The notes under the pieces are model-generated. The model was not told the origin of the DNA. It saw only the letters and a program-made list of their open reading frames with translations, and did not search any database. A stretch of DNA of 53,357 bases from Bacteroidales bacterium. GTDB taxonomy: Bacteria; Bacteroidota; Bacteroidia; Bacteroidales; GWA2-32-17. Shown in pieces: positions 43,415 to 52,274 of this stretch (positions are counted from its first letter, which is position 1; the number at the start of each line of letters is the position of its first letter). Made by a program: the position numbers and the translations under genes. The stretch is taken from NCBI GenBank assembly GCA_026416095.1, contig JAOAFV010000032.1, positions 1 to 53,357 of the forward strand, read 5' to 3'.

Positions 43415-45532
43415 TTAAGGTTTAAATTCTATTGTTCTATTTGTTCTATTACTTTTTTTTGGCTCAAGTATTAGAGAACTATTATAGTTTATTAATCTTA
43501 TGTTGGATTGACGTGAACTTTTATCGGGTGGTTTAGGAGCTAAAGGCAGTCGTATTCCTTCATGTTTAGAAATTAATTCACCAGTTTCAGGATTAATGTA
43601 GTCTCTTCTGTGGCCATTAACAAAATAAGTAAACGATACATTCGATGTGCCTCCTTGCAATTCAACAACTTCAAAACCTTCGTTTGATTTATTGGTTACA
43701 TATACGCCTTTACAATCACCTTCTAATTGAATATAAACATGTAATGGGTATTTTTCATTAACAATAATGTTTTTAGCATATATTGGATCGAGTTTAACGT
43801 AAGCACGACCGTTTACTAATTGAGCTCTTCCAAAATCTTGTAAAAAAATTTCAGTAGCTTCTGGAGCAAACATTAAACGAGCATCTTTTAATCCTTCTTC
43901 ACCAAGAACATCGGTTGAAACAGAGCCACCAAAACCTGCTATGTCAATTATTTTGTAATTTGTTTCTGATGAACTTCTATAAGCAACATAAACACCAGTA
44001 TTTGCATCGGAAGAGGCAATAAATGCAGCAGCTCCGGTGTTGCTACTGAATGCTCCAACTTTATAAGCAAATAAGCCAAATGTTGAACCATTGAACGAAC
44101 CTCCACAGCCGTTTGTAGGATAGAAAAGATTCGACACATTATTACCACCTGCTAATATTGCGGTTCCAAGGGTGTGCTGATTAAAAGCATACACTGCCAT
44201 TCCTTGAGTTTGAGAAGTTAATGAGTTAAGTCCATCGCCATAGCCTGTTCCTGCAGGAGCGTTGTTGTAAAAATAACCAGCCGAACCATTTGGATTAGAC
44301 GACTGTCCCCATACTCCAATGGCATTATAGTTGGCGGTAGTGCTTGAATTTATACCTAAAACTCCAATACCTTGAGTCCCACTTGTTTGTCCTTGAATTG
44401 CCACTCCTGTAGTATTATTAGATTGAGCAATTATGCCTCTTGCTCCGTTTAGAGAAGCATCGGAAACAGCTGAAATGGCAGCGTTTGAAAAGTACAAATT
44501 TGATATTAAGTTAGCACATATAGTAGAAGCTCCACTTTGATTTGAAGAAGCCCATATTGCTGTACCACTTCCTATTCCACTTGAAGCATTATTAACAGCA
44601 TATAAAGCGTCGCCATTATTATGGTCGTTTTGAGCTTGTATTGCAGCATACAATGCAGAGTTATTATATCCAACAACACCTCTGGTATGGTTTCCTCCTG
44701 AGCCAAAAACTCCTGCACCTTCTGTTTGATATGATTGACCGTAAACCCCACAACCGCTACCATTGCCTGTTGTGGTGGTATTAATTCCTACTATTCCCAT
44801 ACCTCCAGGTTGATTAGAATATCCACAAATAGCATCGGTGTAAGTTGAAGTGCTTTGAGCGCTAAATAAATCTTTTGAAGATAATGGCGAAGTTAAATTA
44901 ACTAAAACTTGACCTGTGTTAAGTATCCTCATGCGTTCTGTATTGTTTGTTTTTAAAACTAAAGATTGGTTGTCGATTGTTCCAAGAAAATTTGTATTAG
45001 GATTAGTACCACTGTTCCCAATTAATTGCCATGCTGTGCTTGAAGTAACAGGAGGACCGAAAGTGCCGTTACCAAGTAAAACGTCATTTGAGTTGCCAGA
45101 AAAATTAATGATACTTAAATCACCATTAGAATTGGTTCGTAAAATTGCACCATTTGCACCTGATGAATAGTTAGCAAAACGCACTGTTCCTGTTGTGTGT
45201 AATTGAGCTAAAGGAGTTGTAGTTCCTATTCCGATATAACCATTATTTGCAATTCTTATAAATTCTGTATTATTTGTGCCTAATATAAGCGAATTATTAT
45301 GTTTATTAATTATTGAATAGTCATTATTGTTTACCGAAAAAATTAATCCTGTGTTGGGCAACGGACTTCTACTTAGTTGTAAAAGATTTCCATCGTTTGT
45401 TATATAAATATGTAGTGGGCTTTGAGGAGTATTAAACGATGGGTCGTTACTTAATCCAACTCCAATTTGGGAGTAAAAAATTGTTGGTTTAAGCACTACA
45501 AGAACAATTATAATGTAAACTAAATTTTTCAT
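43415..45532 (-). CDS. Large secreted tail-fibre-like repeat protein
   Basis: 705 residues with a signal peptide ending at FYSQ. The N-terminal part has the phrase NGYIGIGTTTPLAQLHTTGTVRF, typical of bacterial and phage tail-fibre-like proteins. The middle is a Gly/Ala/Ser/Asn-rich run of short repeats such as GVVGYNNSALYAAIQAQN, GIGVLGINSSTTANYNAIGVWGQSS and GDGLNSLTSQTQGMAVYAFNQ, suggesting a fibrous beta-helix. The C-terminal domain (about 545-690, GLKDARLMFAPEATEIFLQDFGRAQLVNG and GDCKGVYVTNKSNEGFEVVEL) is compact; no S74 peptidase or T9SS sorting motif is visible. A -7 box lies 28 bases upstream. Function unknown, probably surface-exposed. Confidence 0.8.
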   Translation of the reverse strand: MKNLVYIIIVLVVLKPTIFYSQIGVGLSNDPSFNTPQSPLHIYITNDGNLLQLSRSPLPNTGLIFSVNNNDYSIINKHNNSLILGTNNTEFIRIANNGYIGIGTTTPLAQLHTTGTVRFANYSSGANGAILRTNSNGDLSIINFSGNSNDVLLGNGTFGPPVTSSTAWQLIGNSGTNPNTNFLGTIDNQSLVLKTNNTERMRILNTGQVLVNLTSPLSSKDLFSAQSTSTYTDAICGYSNQPGGMGIVGINTTTTGNGSGCGVYGQSYQTEGAGVFGSGGNHTRGVVGYNNSALYAAIQAQNDHNNGDALYAVNNASSGIGSGTAIWASSNQSGASTICANLISNLYFSNAAISAVSDASLNGARGIIAQSNNTTGVAIQGQTSGTQGIGVLGINSSTTANYNAIGVWGQSSNPNGSAGYFYNNAPAGTGYGDGLNSLTSQTQGMAVYAFNQHTLGTAILAGGNNVSNLFYPTNGCGGSFNGSTFGLFAYKVGAFSSNTGAAAFIASSDANTGVYVAYRSSSETNYKIIDIAGFGGSVSTDVLGEEGLKDARLMFAPEATEIFLQDFGRAQLVNGRAYVKLDPIYAKNIIVNEKYPLHVYIQLEGDCKGVYVTNKSNEGFEVVELQGGTSNVSFTYFVNGHRRDYINPETGELISKHEGIRLPLAPKPPDKSSRQSNIRLINYNSSLILEPKKSNRTNRTIEFKP

Positions 45533-45560
45533 ATAAAAAATTTTTTAATGATTTTCATAA

Positions 45561-45590
45561 CAAATATACTAAATTTATTTAATTATTCAA
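45561..45590 (-). promoter_or_regulatory. Promoter of the tail-fibre-like gene
   Basis: On the minus strand: TTG (45588-45590), 19 bases, then TATATTTG (45561-45568). The ATG at 45532 is 28 bases downstream. Confidence 0.5.
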
Positions 45591-45623
45591 TGATATTTAA
45601 AATTTTTTTAATTAAAAAAGATA

Positions 45624-46793
45624 TTATTTTATGTCTATTAATTCGACGTCGAAAATTAAGGTAGCGTTAGGTGGAATAACATTAAATATTCCTTGCTCTC
45701 CATAAGCTAAATTGGGAGGTATAATAAATCGTAGCTTATCGCCTTTATTCATTAATTTAATTCCTTCTTCCCAGCCTTTAATAACCATTCCAGAGCCCAA
45801 TTTAAATTCAAAAGGGAAGCCTCTTCTAATTGAAGAGTCAAAAATTCTGCCATCGGTAAAGTAACCAGTGTAATGTACAATTACTGTGTTACCTTGCTGA
45901 GGCTTTTCGTTAGATTTTGATTTTTCTACTATTATATATTTTAATCCCGAAGGCAAAGTTATTGTATCTTTATTTTTTGTGTCGAAAGGAGTAGGTTCCA
46001 TTTTCTTATAAATGTTTAAAAGTTCAATGTCGAAAATCAAGTCGCTTTTTGGGGGTATTAATGGAGGTCTGCCGTTTTCGCCATAAGCCAACTGGTATGG
46101 AATTATTAGTCTTGCCTTTTCTCCTTTGTGAAGCTTAGAAACCCCTATTTCCCACCCTTTAATTACTTGTCCTTTGCCTAACTCAAATCTGATGGGTTTA
46201 CCTCGTTTTATAGAAGAATCGAAAATTTTACCATCTTTAAAATAACCTGTATAATTAACTTCTATTATATCACCTATTTGTGGTAAAGGTTGGTTTTTTT
46301 GTTCGCTAACTATAATATACTTTAAACCTTCTATTGTAGTAAAAGTATCTTTGCCTTTTGTGTCGAAGGGAATAATTATAGGTGGGTCTTCTCTCTTAAC
46401 AATTTTTACAAAAAATTTTAATGTAGAATTGGCAGGAATATTACCAACTTTTTTGTTACCATAGCCAAGTTCTGGAGGTATAATAAGTATTGCCGAATCT
46501 CCTTCGCATAATAATAACATTGCTTCGTCCCATCCTTTAATAACTTCGCCTTCACCTAAAAAAAATACAAAAGGATCTCTATTTATAGAAGAATCGAAAA
46601 CACTATCGTTCATTAATTTTCCTATATAGTGCACGTAAACCTTATCGCCTTTTTTTAATTGTTTACCTTTTCCTTTTTTTATAACTGAATACTTAAGACC
46701 ACTTTTAGTAGTTTGGAAGCTAATATCTTGAGCATAAATATTGCAGTAGAGCAAAATTAAAAAAGAAAAACAAATAAGGCGCATATTTTTCAT
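45624..46793 (-). CDS. Periplasmic FKBP-type peptidyl-prolyl isomerase with three tandem FKBP domains
   Basis: 389 residues with a signal peptide (MKNMRLICFSFLILLYCNIYAQ). Three full FKBP domains follow at about 27-132, 150-262 and 280-389; each has the pattern V-x-V-x-Y-x-G-x-F/L...FDSS...F-x-L-G-x-G-x-V-I-K-G-W, then PPxLxYG and a closing F-x-V/I-E-L. The two linkers repeat PFDTKxKDT followed by GLKYIIV, so domains and linkers arose by internal duplication. It would catalyse prolyl isomerisation, helping fold exported proteins. It lies 3 bases downstream of a second FKBP gene, so both share a transcript. Confidence 0.93.
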   Translation of the reverse strand: MKNMRLICFSFLILLYCNIYAQDISFQTTKSGLKYSVIKKGKGKQLKKGDKVYVHYIGKLMNDSVFDSSINRDPFVFFLGEGEVIKGWDEAMLLLCEGDSAILIIPPELGYGNKKVGNIPANSTLKFFVKIVKREDPPIIIPFDTKGKDTFTTIEGLKYIIVSEQKNQPLPQIGDIIEVNYTGYFKDGKIFDSSIKRGKPIRFELGKGQVIKGWEIGVSKLHKGEKARLIIPYQLAYGENGRPPLIPPKSDLIFDIELLNIYKKMEPTPFDTKNKDTITLPSGLKYIIVEKSKSNEKPQQGNTVIVHYTGYFTDGRIFDSSIRRGFPFEFKLGSGMVIKGWEEGIKLMNKGDKLRFIIPPNLAYGEQGIFNVIPPNATLIFDVELIDIK

Positions 46794-46796
46794 TAC

Positions 46797-47648
46797 TTAA
46801 TCTACTTTTAAAAGTTTAACTTCGAAAATTAATGTAGAGAATGGTGGTATAAGTTTATATTGTTTATCTCCGTAAGCAAGTTTTGATGGTATAATTAAGG
46901 TTGCTTCGCCTCCTTCACACATATACTTAACTCCTTCTTCTAATCCAGGTATTACTAATTCTTTACCAAGTTGAAATTCGAACGGTATACCTCTCTGATA
47001 TGTATTATCTATAATCTCGCCGTTTAAAATTGAAAGAAAATAATGTATAGCAACTTTTGAAGTGTCGGAAGGTTTTTTTCCTGTCCCTTTCTTTTTTTCT
47101 ATATAGTACAACCCCGATGGTGTAGGTTTTACCGTTATATTACAAATTTTTAAGTAATGTTCTAACATTTGCATTTCTTCGCGTTCGTTTTGGTTGTATA
47201 TTTGTTTTTTTTCTTCAATAAATTCATCTAAAGTCATTACTTTAAGTACTTTTACATAAAAAGTAAGTTTTTCATCGTCTGTTTTTATAAATGAGGGGAC
47301 ATCTTCTTTTTTAGTTTCTGTAAAAAATTTAATTGCATTTAGTTTGAAAATTGCACTATCACCTTCATGTAATAAACACAAAGCTTCGTCGATTGTGCCA
47401 GCTACTATGTTTTTTGAAATTTTAATTCGAAAGGGTGTAGTTAATTCTCTTGTATCGTATAAAATACTATCGTTAATTGTAGTGTAGTACATTGAAAGCG
47501 TAATTATATTCCCTGGTAAAACTCTTTTGTTTTCTTTATTTTCAGTAATAATTTTATATTCAATACCGCTTTTTGTTTTTTTAAAATCGTTAGAGCATGA
47601 AAAAATTAGTGCTATCGGTAATAAATGAATAACTAATAAGTATTTCAT
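46797..47648 (-). CDS. FKBP-type peptidyl-prolyl isomerase lipoprotein, two domains (first degenerate)
   Basis: 283 residues with a lipobox IFSC (Cys18). The C-terminal FKBP domain (about 170-283) is complete: PSGLYYIEKKKGTGKKP, VAIHYFLSILNGEIIDNTYQRG, FQLGKELVIPGLEEGVKYMCEGGEATLIIP, LAYGDKQYKLIPPFSTLIFEVKLL. The N-terminal half has a divergent FKBP-like repeat (SGIEYKIITENK, LYDTRELTTPFRI, GTIDEALCLLHEGDSAIF) that lacks the G-W and YG signatures. Lipid-anchored at the envelope, it is probably a foldase for surface proteins. It is transcribed first in the pair from a consensus promoter. Confidence 0.9.
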   Translation of the reverse strand: MKYLLVIHLLPIALIFSCSNDFKKTKSGIEYKIITENKENKRVLPGNIITLSMYYTTINDSILYDTRELTTPFRIKISKNIVAGTIDEALCLLHEGDSAIFKLNAIKFFTETKKEDVPSFIKTDDEKLTFYVKVLKVMTLDEFIEEKKQIYNQNEREEMQMLEHYLKICNITVKPTPSGLYYIEKKKGTGKKPSDTSKVAIHYFLSILNGEIIDNTYQRGIPFEFQLGKELVIPGLEEGVKYMCEGGEATLIIPSKLAYGDKQYKLIPPFSTLIFEVKLLKVD

Positions 47649-47679
47649 AATAATGAAGCAGTTAAAAATAATTTTTTTC

Positions 47680-47711
47680 CAAATATAGCATTTATTTATT
47701 TTGCTGTCAAA
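47680..47711 (-). promoter_or_regulatory. Consensus promoter of the FKBP operon
   Basis: On the minus strand: TTTG (47708-47711), exactly 20 bases, then TATATTTG (47680-47687), a full match to TTTG-N19-21-TAnnTTTG. The ATG at 47648 follows after 31 bases. Confidence 0.65.
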
Positions 47712-47726
47712 ATATTTTTATAACAA

Positions 47727-48206
47727 ATGAAGAAAAAGGTAAAAAATCCGTTTACAAAACAATTGGAGTATAATTGTTTTGGGTGTTGTCCAACTAATCC
47801 TATTGGGTTAAAGTTAGAATTTGAAATAGAAAATAATGAAGTAGTTGCTACTTGGAATCCAAAGAAAGACTATGAAGGTTGGGTTAATATTTTACATGGT
47901 GGAATACAAGTAACTTTAATGGATGAGATTGCAAGTTGGTATGTTTTTACTTTTTTAAAGACGGCAGGGGTAACATGTAAAATAAATGTTGAACTTAAGA
48001 GGGCAGTTTACATAAGTGATGGTCAAATAAAGTTAAAAGCTCGCTTAAAAGAAATGAAAAGAAATTTAGCTTTTATTGAAGTTATATTATTAAATAAAGA
48101 AGAAATTGAATGTGCATATGGAATTTTTACCTATTACCTATATACTCGTGAAAAAGCAATTGCTCACTTCAATTTTCCAGAAAAAGAAAATGATTTTATT
48201 GATTAA
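47727..48206 (+). CDS. PaaI-family (hotdog-fold) thioesterase
   Basis: 159 residues. The pattern NCFGCCPTNPIGLKLEFE at the start and GWVNILHGGIQVTLMDEIASWYVF in the middle is that of PaaI/YigI-type acyl-CoA thioesterases; the HGG and the acidic D-E of the long helix are where catalytic residues lie. It would hydrolyse an acyl- or aryl-CoA ester, substrate unknown. It is divergent from the FKBP operon and its 3' end overlaps the convergent GIN-domain gene by 11 bases. Confidence 0.85.
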   Translation: MKKKVKNPFTKQLEYNCFGCCPTNPIGLKLEFEIENNEVVATWNPKKDYEGWVNILHGGIQVTLMDEIASWYVFTFLKTAGVTCKINVELKRAVYISDGQIKLKARLKEMKRNLAFIEVILLNKEEIECAYGIFTYYLYTREKAIAHFNFPEKENDFID

Positions 48207-48936
48207 GAAAAATAACTTTTCCATCACTATACATGAAAGTGGTTATTTCTGAAGGAGAGCCTTTTACAATTAAATTTCCTGTTTTATATAAATATGCCAC
48301 GAGTTTTTCTTTTACATTTACTACAATATTTCCTGTTGTCTTATGTGTGACCTGGCAAAAATTAGCAAGTAAATTGTCTGCAATTACATACCCTGTGCCA
48401 TGCGACCATATATAGCAATTATTACATTTACCGCTAATGTAAGTATCTCCTGTTCCTGCGTGCTGTGAATAACTAAATTCTTCTGTGTTAACTAATAGTT
48501 TAATATCGGTAATGTCATTATAATTATCAATATGAATTCTTTTTGTAGTTATAGTATCGACGCAATAAAAGTTGTTACTCCTTTTTAGCGAAATTTTTGT
48601 TAAATAAGGACAATAAACATCTAATCTTATTTTTTCGTATTTACGTAACCATTTGCACTTGTTTTTGTCCGACACAAATAATACGTTATTAACCACTTTA
48701 AATTCTACATGTTCGATATTATTACTGCCCCCCGTAATATCTAATCTGTAAACGTTATCATTGTGCCAATAAACATCGAATATCCCGTTAAAATTTACTT
48801 CGTAAAATTCCGATAGAACATAAGATTTTGTTATTGTTTTTCCTTTTGAATGTAAACAAGGAGAACTATTTTCTTTGCAACTAACAAAAAGTATAAAAAT
48901 TAAAAATGAAAATATGTTAAATGTTGTATTTTTCAT
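48196..48936 (-). CDS. GIN-domain (DUF2807) lipoprotein
   Basis: 246 residues with a lipobox FVSC (Cys20). The remainder is a right-handed beta-helix-like GIN domain: YEVNFNGIFDVYWHNDNVYRLDITGGSNN, VNNVLFVSDKNKCKW, TKISLKRSNNFYCV, FSYSQHAGTGDTYISGKCNNCYIWSHGTGYVIADNL. These auto-transporter-adhesin-head-like proteins are frequent in Bacteroidota with no defined role. It is exposed in the envelope and convergent with the thioesterase gene. Its promoter faces that of mltG. Confidence 0.85.
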   Translation of the reverse strand: MKNTTFNIFSFLIFILFVSCKENSSPCLHSKGKTITKSYVLSEFYEVNFNGIFDVYWHNDNVYRLDITGGSNNIEHVEFKVVNNVLFVSDKNKCKWLRKYEKIRLDVYCPYLTKISLKRSNNFYCVDTITTKRIHIDNYNDITDIKLLVNTEEFSYSQHAGTGDTYISGKCNNCYIWSHGTGYVIADNLLANFCQVTHKTTGNIVVNVKEKLVAYLYKTGNLIVKGSPSEITTFMYSDGKVIFLNQ

Positions 48937-48952
48937 TAATAGTAATAAAAAT

Positions 48953-48974
48953 TATCTTTGTATTTACAAAAATA
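48953..48974. promoter_or_regulatory. Facing -7 boxes between GIN lipoprotein gene and mltG
   Basis: TATCTTTG (48953-48960, plus strand) and TATTTTTG (48967-48974, minus strand) face each other with 6 bases between. They overlap an inverted repeat TTTGTA-TT-TACAAA. Distances to the starts are 25 bases (TTG 48986) and 30 bases (ATG 48936). Confidence 0.5.
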
Positions 48975-48985
48975 AAGATTAATAA

Positions 48986-50035
48986 TTGAAGAAAAAAAGA
49001 AAAATAAGCATAAAAAGAATATTACTTTTAATGTTTTTTATAATTGCGGTTTATGTGGTTATTTTAGTTTTGCAATATTCTTATTATGGGTTCGTGAATA
49101 ACGTCAAAATAAAAAAAGATTACATGTATATCTATATACCAACAGGTAGTAAATACGAAGATGTTTTAAGAATTTTAACGGAAAATAATATTTTGGATAA
49201 TATTAGAACTTTCGAGCTATTGGCTGAATTGAAAAATTATAAGAACAATGTTAAACCAGGGCGTTACCGAATAAATAAAAAGATGAGTACAAACAAAATA
49301 ATAAACATACTACGAGCTGGCTTACAAGAGCCTGTTAGTTTGTATATAGGAAATTTTTATAATTTACGATATTTTTCAAGATATATAAGTAAACACTTAG
49401 AAATTGACTCTACCGAGTTGCTGTGTACTCTACAGAACGAAGAAATTATTGGAAAGTATGGCTTTAATAAAAATAATATTCTTGCATTATTTTTGAATGA
49501 TACATATAGTATCTACTGGAACACTTCGATAGATAAGTTTTTAGATAGAATGTATTCTGAATACCAGAAGTATTGGGATAATGAAAAAATAAAAAAATTA
49601 AATAAGTTGGGCATATCTGCCATCGATGCTATTATTATTGCTTCTATAGTGCAATTTGAAACAAATCATTACGATGAAATGCCAAGAATTGCTGGAGTGT
49701 ATTATAACAGATTAAAAAAAGGTATGTTATTACAAGCAGACCCTACCATTAAATATGCTTGGAATAATTTTTCACTAAAAAGAATAACAAAAGAACATTT
49801 ATCAATAGCTTCTCCATATAACACTTATTTGTTTAGAGGACTACCACCAGGTCCAATTTGTATTCCTAACAAGAAAGTAATCGAAGCAGTTTTAAATTTA
49901 GAGTTTCATAATTTTTTGTACTTTTGTGCTAAAACCGATGGTTCTGGTTATCATGTATTTTCAAAGTCATACGACGAGCATTTACGATATGCTAAGCTTT
50001 ATCATAAAAAACTTAATGAACTTGGTATATATTAA
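48986..50035 (+). CDS. mltG: Endolytic murein transglycosylase MltG (YceG-like)
   Basis: 349 residues; an inner-membrane enzyme that cleaves nascent peptidoglycan strands and sets their length. One N-terminal membrane helix (about 11-31) follows a basic start; a LysM-like region (YIYIPTGSKYEDVLRILTENNIL) precedes the catalytic part: ASIVQFETNHYDEMPRIAGVYYNRLKKGMLLQADPTIKYAW, then SPYNTYLFRGLPPGPICIPN and FCAKTDGSGYHVFSKSYDEHL. The conserved Glu in the FET sequence is present. It begins with TTG; the first in-frame ATG would remove the membrane-anchor start. The phosphohexomutase gene follows after 15 bases. Confidence 0.93.
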   Translation: MKKKRKISIKRILLLMFFIIAVYVVILVLQYSYYGFVNNVKIKKDYMYIYIPTGSKYEDVLRILTENNILDNIRTFELLAELKNYKNNVKPGRYRINKKMSTNKIINILRAGLQEPVSLYIGNFYNLRYFSRYISKHLEIDSTELLCTLQNEEIIGKYGFNKNNILALFLNDTYSIYWNTSIDKFLDRMYSEYQKYWDNEKIKKLNKLGISAIDAIIIASIVQFETNHYDEMPRIAGVYYNRLKKGMLLQADPTIKYAWNNFSLKRITKEHLSIASPYNTYLFRGLPPGPICIPNKKVIEAVLNLEFHNFLYFCAKTDGSGYHVFSKSYDEHLRYAKLYHKKLNELGIY

Positions 50036-50050
50036 AAATTTATAAATAAT

Positions 50051-51460
50051 ATGGGTAAAATTAAATTTGGTACCGACGGATGGCGAGGCATTATAGCAAA
50101 GGATTTTACAGTAGAAAATGTTATTAAAATTAGTCAGGCCACTGTAAAATGGTTGAGGGCAAGAGTAAAGTCGCCTAAAGTTGTTGTAGCATACGATTTT
50201 AGATTTAATGGAAAATTGTTTGCCGAAACTGTTGCTAAAATATTTGCTAATAATGATATAGTGGTTTATTACTGTCCCACACCAACTTCAACACCTGCCT
50301 TATCATTAGGAGTGGTAAAAAAAGAAGCTTCGCTTGGAATAATGATAACTGCAAGTCATAATCCACCTGAATATAATGGATATAAACTAAAAGGCCCCTA
50401 CGGAGGACCTTTGCTCGAAGAAAGTCTTAGAGAAATAGAATTACTCATTTCTGATTCAGTTGAAATTAATGTTGATTCTTTGAAATGGTCAGACTTTTTA
50501 GCTAAAAATTTAATAGTAGAAGTAAATCTCGATGAATTATACATTGAAAATGTAAAAAAGAATTTTGATCTAACAAAAATAAAAGAATCGAAATTTAAAT
50601 TTGCTTTTAATGCAATGTATGGCTCGGGTCAAAATATTATGAAATCGTTGTTTCCTGAAATTCTTCATTATAATTGCGAAGCAAATCCGTCATTTAATGG
50701 CATACCTCCTGAACCAATACCTCAAAACCTCAAAGATTTTATGCAGTTTATAAAAAAACACAAAAACATTTCGCTTGGCCTTGTGGTAGATGGTGATGCC
50801 GATAGAATTGGACTTATCGATGGTAATGGTAACTATATTGATTCGCATTCTATTATGCTTTTACTTATTTATTACTTGGCTAAGTATAAAAAATTAAAAG
50901 GTAAAGTTGTTACTGGATTTTCAAGTACAATTAGAATTGAAAAATTATGCAAATATTTCGGTTTACCTGTTGAAAGAGTAAAAATAGGATTTAAAGATAT
51001 ATGTAAAATAATGTTGAAAGAAGATGTACTTGTGGGAGGGGAAGAATCTGGTGGAATAACTATAAAAGGACATATTCCTGAAAGAGACGGAATTTGGATG
51101 GGTTTAACAATATGGACAGCAATGATTGAAACAAATAAAACAATAGAAGAATTACTTAATGAAATTTATGAAATAACAGGTAAATATTATTACTCCAGAT
51201 TAGATTTAAAAATAGAAGAAACAAAACGACCTATTATTACTGAATTTTTAAAAAGCAATTCATTAAAATCAATAAATAAAGAAAAAATTATTAGGGTTGA
51301 AACTCTTGATGGTCATAAATTTTTCTTTAATGAAAATGAATGGTTAATGATACGCTTGTCGGGTACCGAACAACTTGTAAGAATATATTGCGAGGCAACT
51401 ACAAAAGAAAGAGTTGATTTTTTTATTGATGAAGCAAAAAAAATAATTGAAAAACTTTAA
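50051..51460 (+). CDS. Phosphoglucomutase/phosphomannomutase-family phosphohexomutase
   Basis: 469 residues with the four-domain alpha-D-phosphohexomutase fold: FGTDGWRGIIAKDFT at the start, the phosphoserine loop MITASHNPPEYNGYK (Ser about 101), the magnesium loop VVDGDADRIGLID, the sugar-specificity loop VGGEESGGITIKGHIPERDG and the phosphate-binding loop IRLSGTEQLVRIYCEA. It interconverts 1- and 6-phosphates of glucose, mannose or glucosamine; the GEESGG loop is that of glucose/mannose types. It is probably co-transcribed with mltG. pssA is convergent 8 bases away. Confidence 0.93.
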   Translation: MGKIKFGTDGWRGIIAKDFTVENVIKISQATVKWLRARVKSPKVVVAYDFRFNGKLFAETVAKIFANNDIVVYYCPTPTSTPALSLGVVKKEASLGIMITASHNPPEYNGYKLKGPYGGPLLEESLREIELLISDSVEINVDSLKWSDFLAKNLIVEVNLDELYIENVKKNFDLTKIKESKFKFAFNAMYGSGQNIMKSLFPEILHYNCEANPSFNGIPPEPIPQNLKDFMQFIKKHKNISLGLVVDGDADRIGLIDGNGNYIDSHSIMLLLIYYLAKYKKLKGKVVTGFSSTIRIEKLCKYFGLPVERVKIGFKDICKIMLKEDVLVGGEESGGITIKGHIPERDGIWMGLTIWTAMIETNKTIEELLNEIYEITGKYYYSRLDLKIEETKRPIITEFLKSNSLKSINKEKIIRVETLDGHKFFFNENEWLMIRLSGTEQLVRIYCEATTKERVDFFIDEAKKIIEKL

Positions 51461-51468
51461 AAACATAG

Positions 51469-52230
51469 TTAAGGTTTAACCTTCATGAAAAATTTATTTT
51501 TAGCATACGTGTATATACCACTTAAAACGTAAAAGGCAAATATAATTGGAACGCTATAAAGAGGATACAAGATGAAAGTTAAAATTGATAAAATTAGAAA
51601 TAAGTACCTTTGTTTGTTATTTTTATATTTAAAATTTTTAAATTTAAAGGAAAAAAATGTAAATGGAGAAACTAATAAAAGAGAGTTTATTACAGATAAT
51701 ATTATTAATACTTTGATGTTTAATATTACGTAAAAGACTTCAATTTTTAATTTATATAACATTACAGGTAACCATGCAATAAAGAAAGCATTAGCGGGAG
51801 TTGGTAAGCCAATAAATTTATCGGTTTGTCTATTGTCGGTGTTAAATTTTGCTAATCGAATAGCCGAAAAAACTGGTATTAATATAGGGAAAAAAAAGTA
51901 TAGTAACTCAGTTAAAGTAATAGTATCGGGAATATATTCATACACTAATACTTTTTTCATAAGTACAAAAATAATAATAGAAGGAGCCAGACCAAAGGTA
52001 ACAAGATCGGCCAAAGAATCGAGCTCTTTGCCTATCTTGGTTTGAGATTTTAGTAAACGAGCTGTAAAACCATCAATGTAATCAAAAATAAATCCTAGGT
52101 AAATAAAAATGCTAGAAAAAATTAAATGATTTTCAAAAGAAGCAATTATAGAAATAATACCACAAATTAAATTTAATATTGTAAAAGTATTTGGAACATT
52201 ATTTTTTAATTTGTAAAAAAAGTAATTCAT
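51469..52230 (-). CDS. pssA: CDP-diacylglycerol--serine O-phosphatidyltransferase
   Basis: 253 residues; makes phosphatidylserine, the precursor of phosphatidylethanolamine. The start NVPNTFTILNLICGIISI is characteristic of bacterial PssA, and the CDP-alcohol phosphotransferase signature is complete: FDYIDGFTARLLKSQTKIGKELDSLADLVTFG (D-G-x2-A-R-x8-G-x3-D-x3-D). Six or more membrane helices follow. The frame continues to a TTG at 52248, which lies in the probable promoter; the ATG at 52230 (MNYFFYKLKNNVPN) is preferred. psd is not in the window. A TACTTTTG box (52246-52253, minus strand) lies 15 bases before this ATG. Confidence 0.94.
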   Translation of the reverse strand: MNYFFYKLKNNVPNTFTILNLICGIISIIASFENHLIFSSIFIYLGFIFDYIDGFTARLLKSQTKIGKELDSLADLVTFGLAPSIIIFVLMKKVLVYEYIPDTITLTELLYFFFPILIPVFSAIRLAKFNTDNRQTDKFIGLPTPANAFFIAWLPVMLYKLKIEVFYVILNIKVLIILSVINSLLLVSPFTFFSFKFKNFKYKNNKQRYLFLILSILTFILYPLYSVPIIFAFYVLSGIYTYAKNKFFMKVKP

Positions 52231-52245
52231 TTGCAATAAATTTTG

Positions 52246-52253
52246 CAAAAGTA
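52246..52253 (-). promoter_or_regulatory. -7 box of pssA
   Basis: The minus strand reads TACTTTTG, 15 bases before the ATG at 52230, which supports the shorter pssA start. Confidence 0.4.
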
Positions 52254-52274
52254 AGTTTTTTTAAAAAAAATTCT

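Noticed and set aside
45624-46793. Triple-FKBP protein as a lipoprotein (Cys in LLYC)
   Set aside because: The residues before Cys (L-Y) do not fit a lipobox, and a normal signal-peptidase site (YAQ) follows.
52191-52274. Upstream extension of the PorV-like gene to 52191
   Set aside because: It lies within pssA and its promoter, and removes the clean signal peptide seen from the ATG at 52275.
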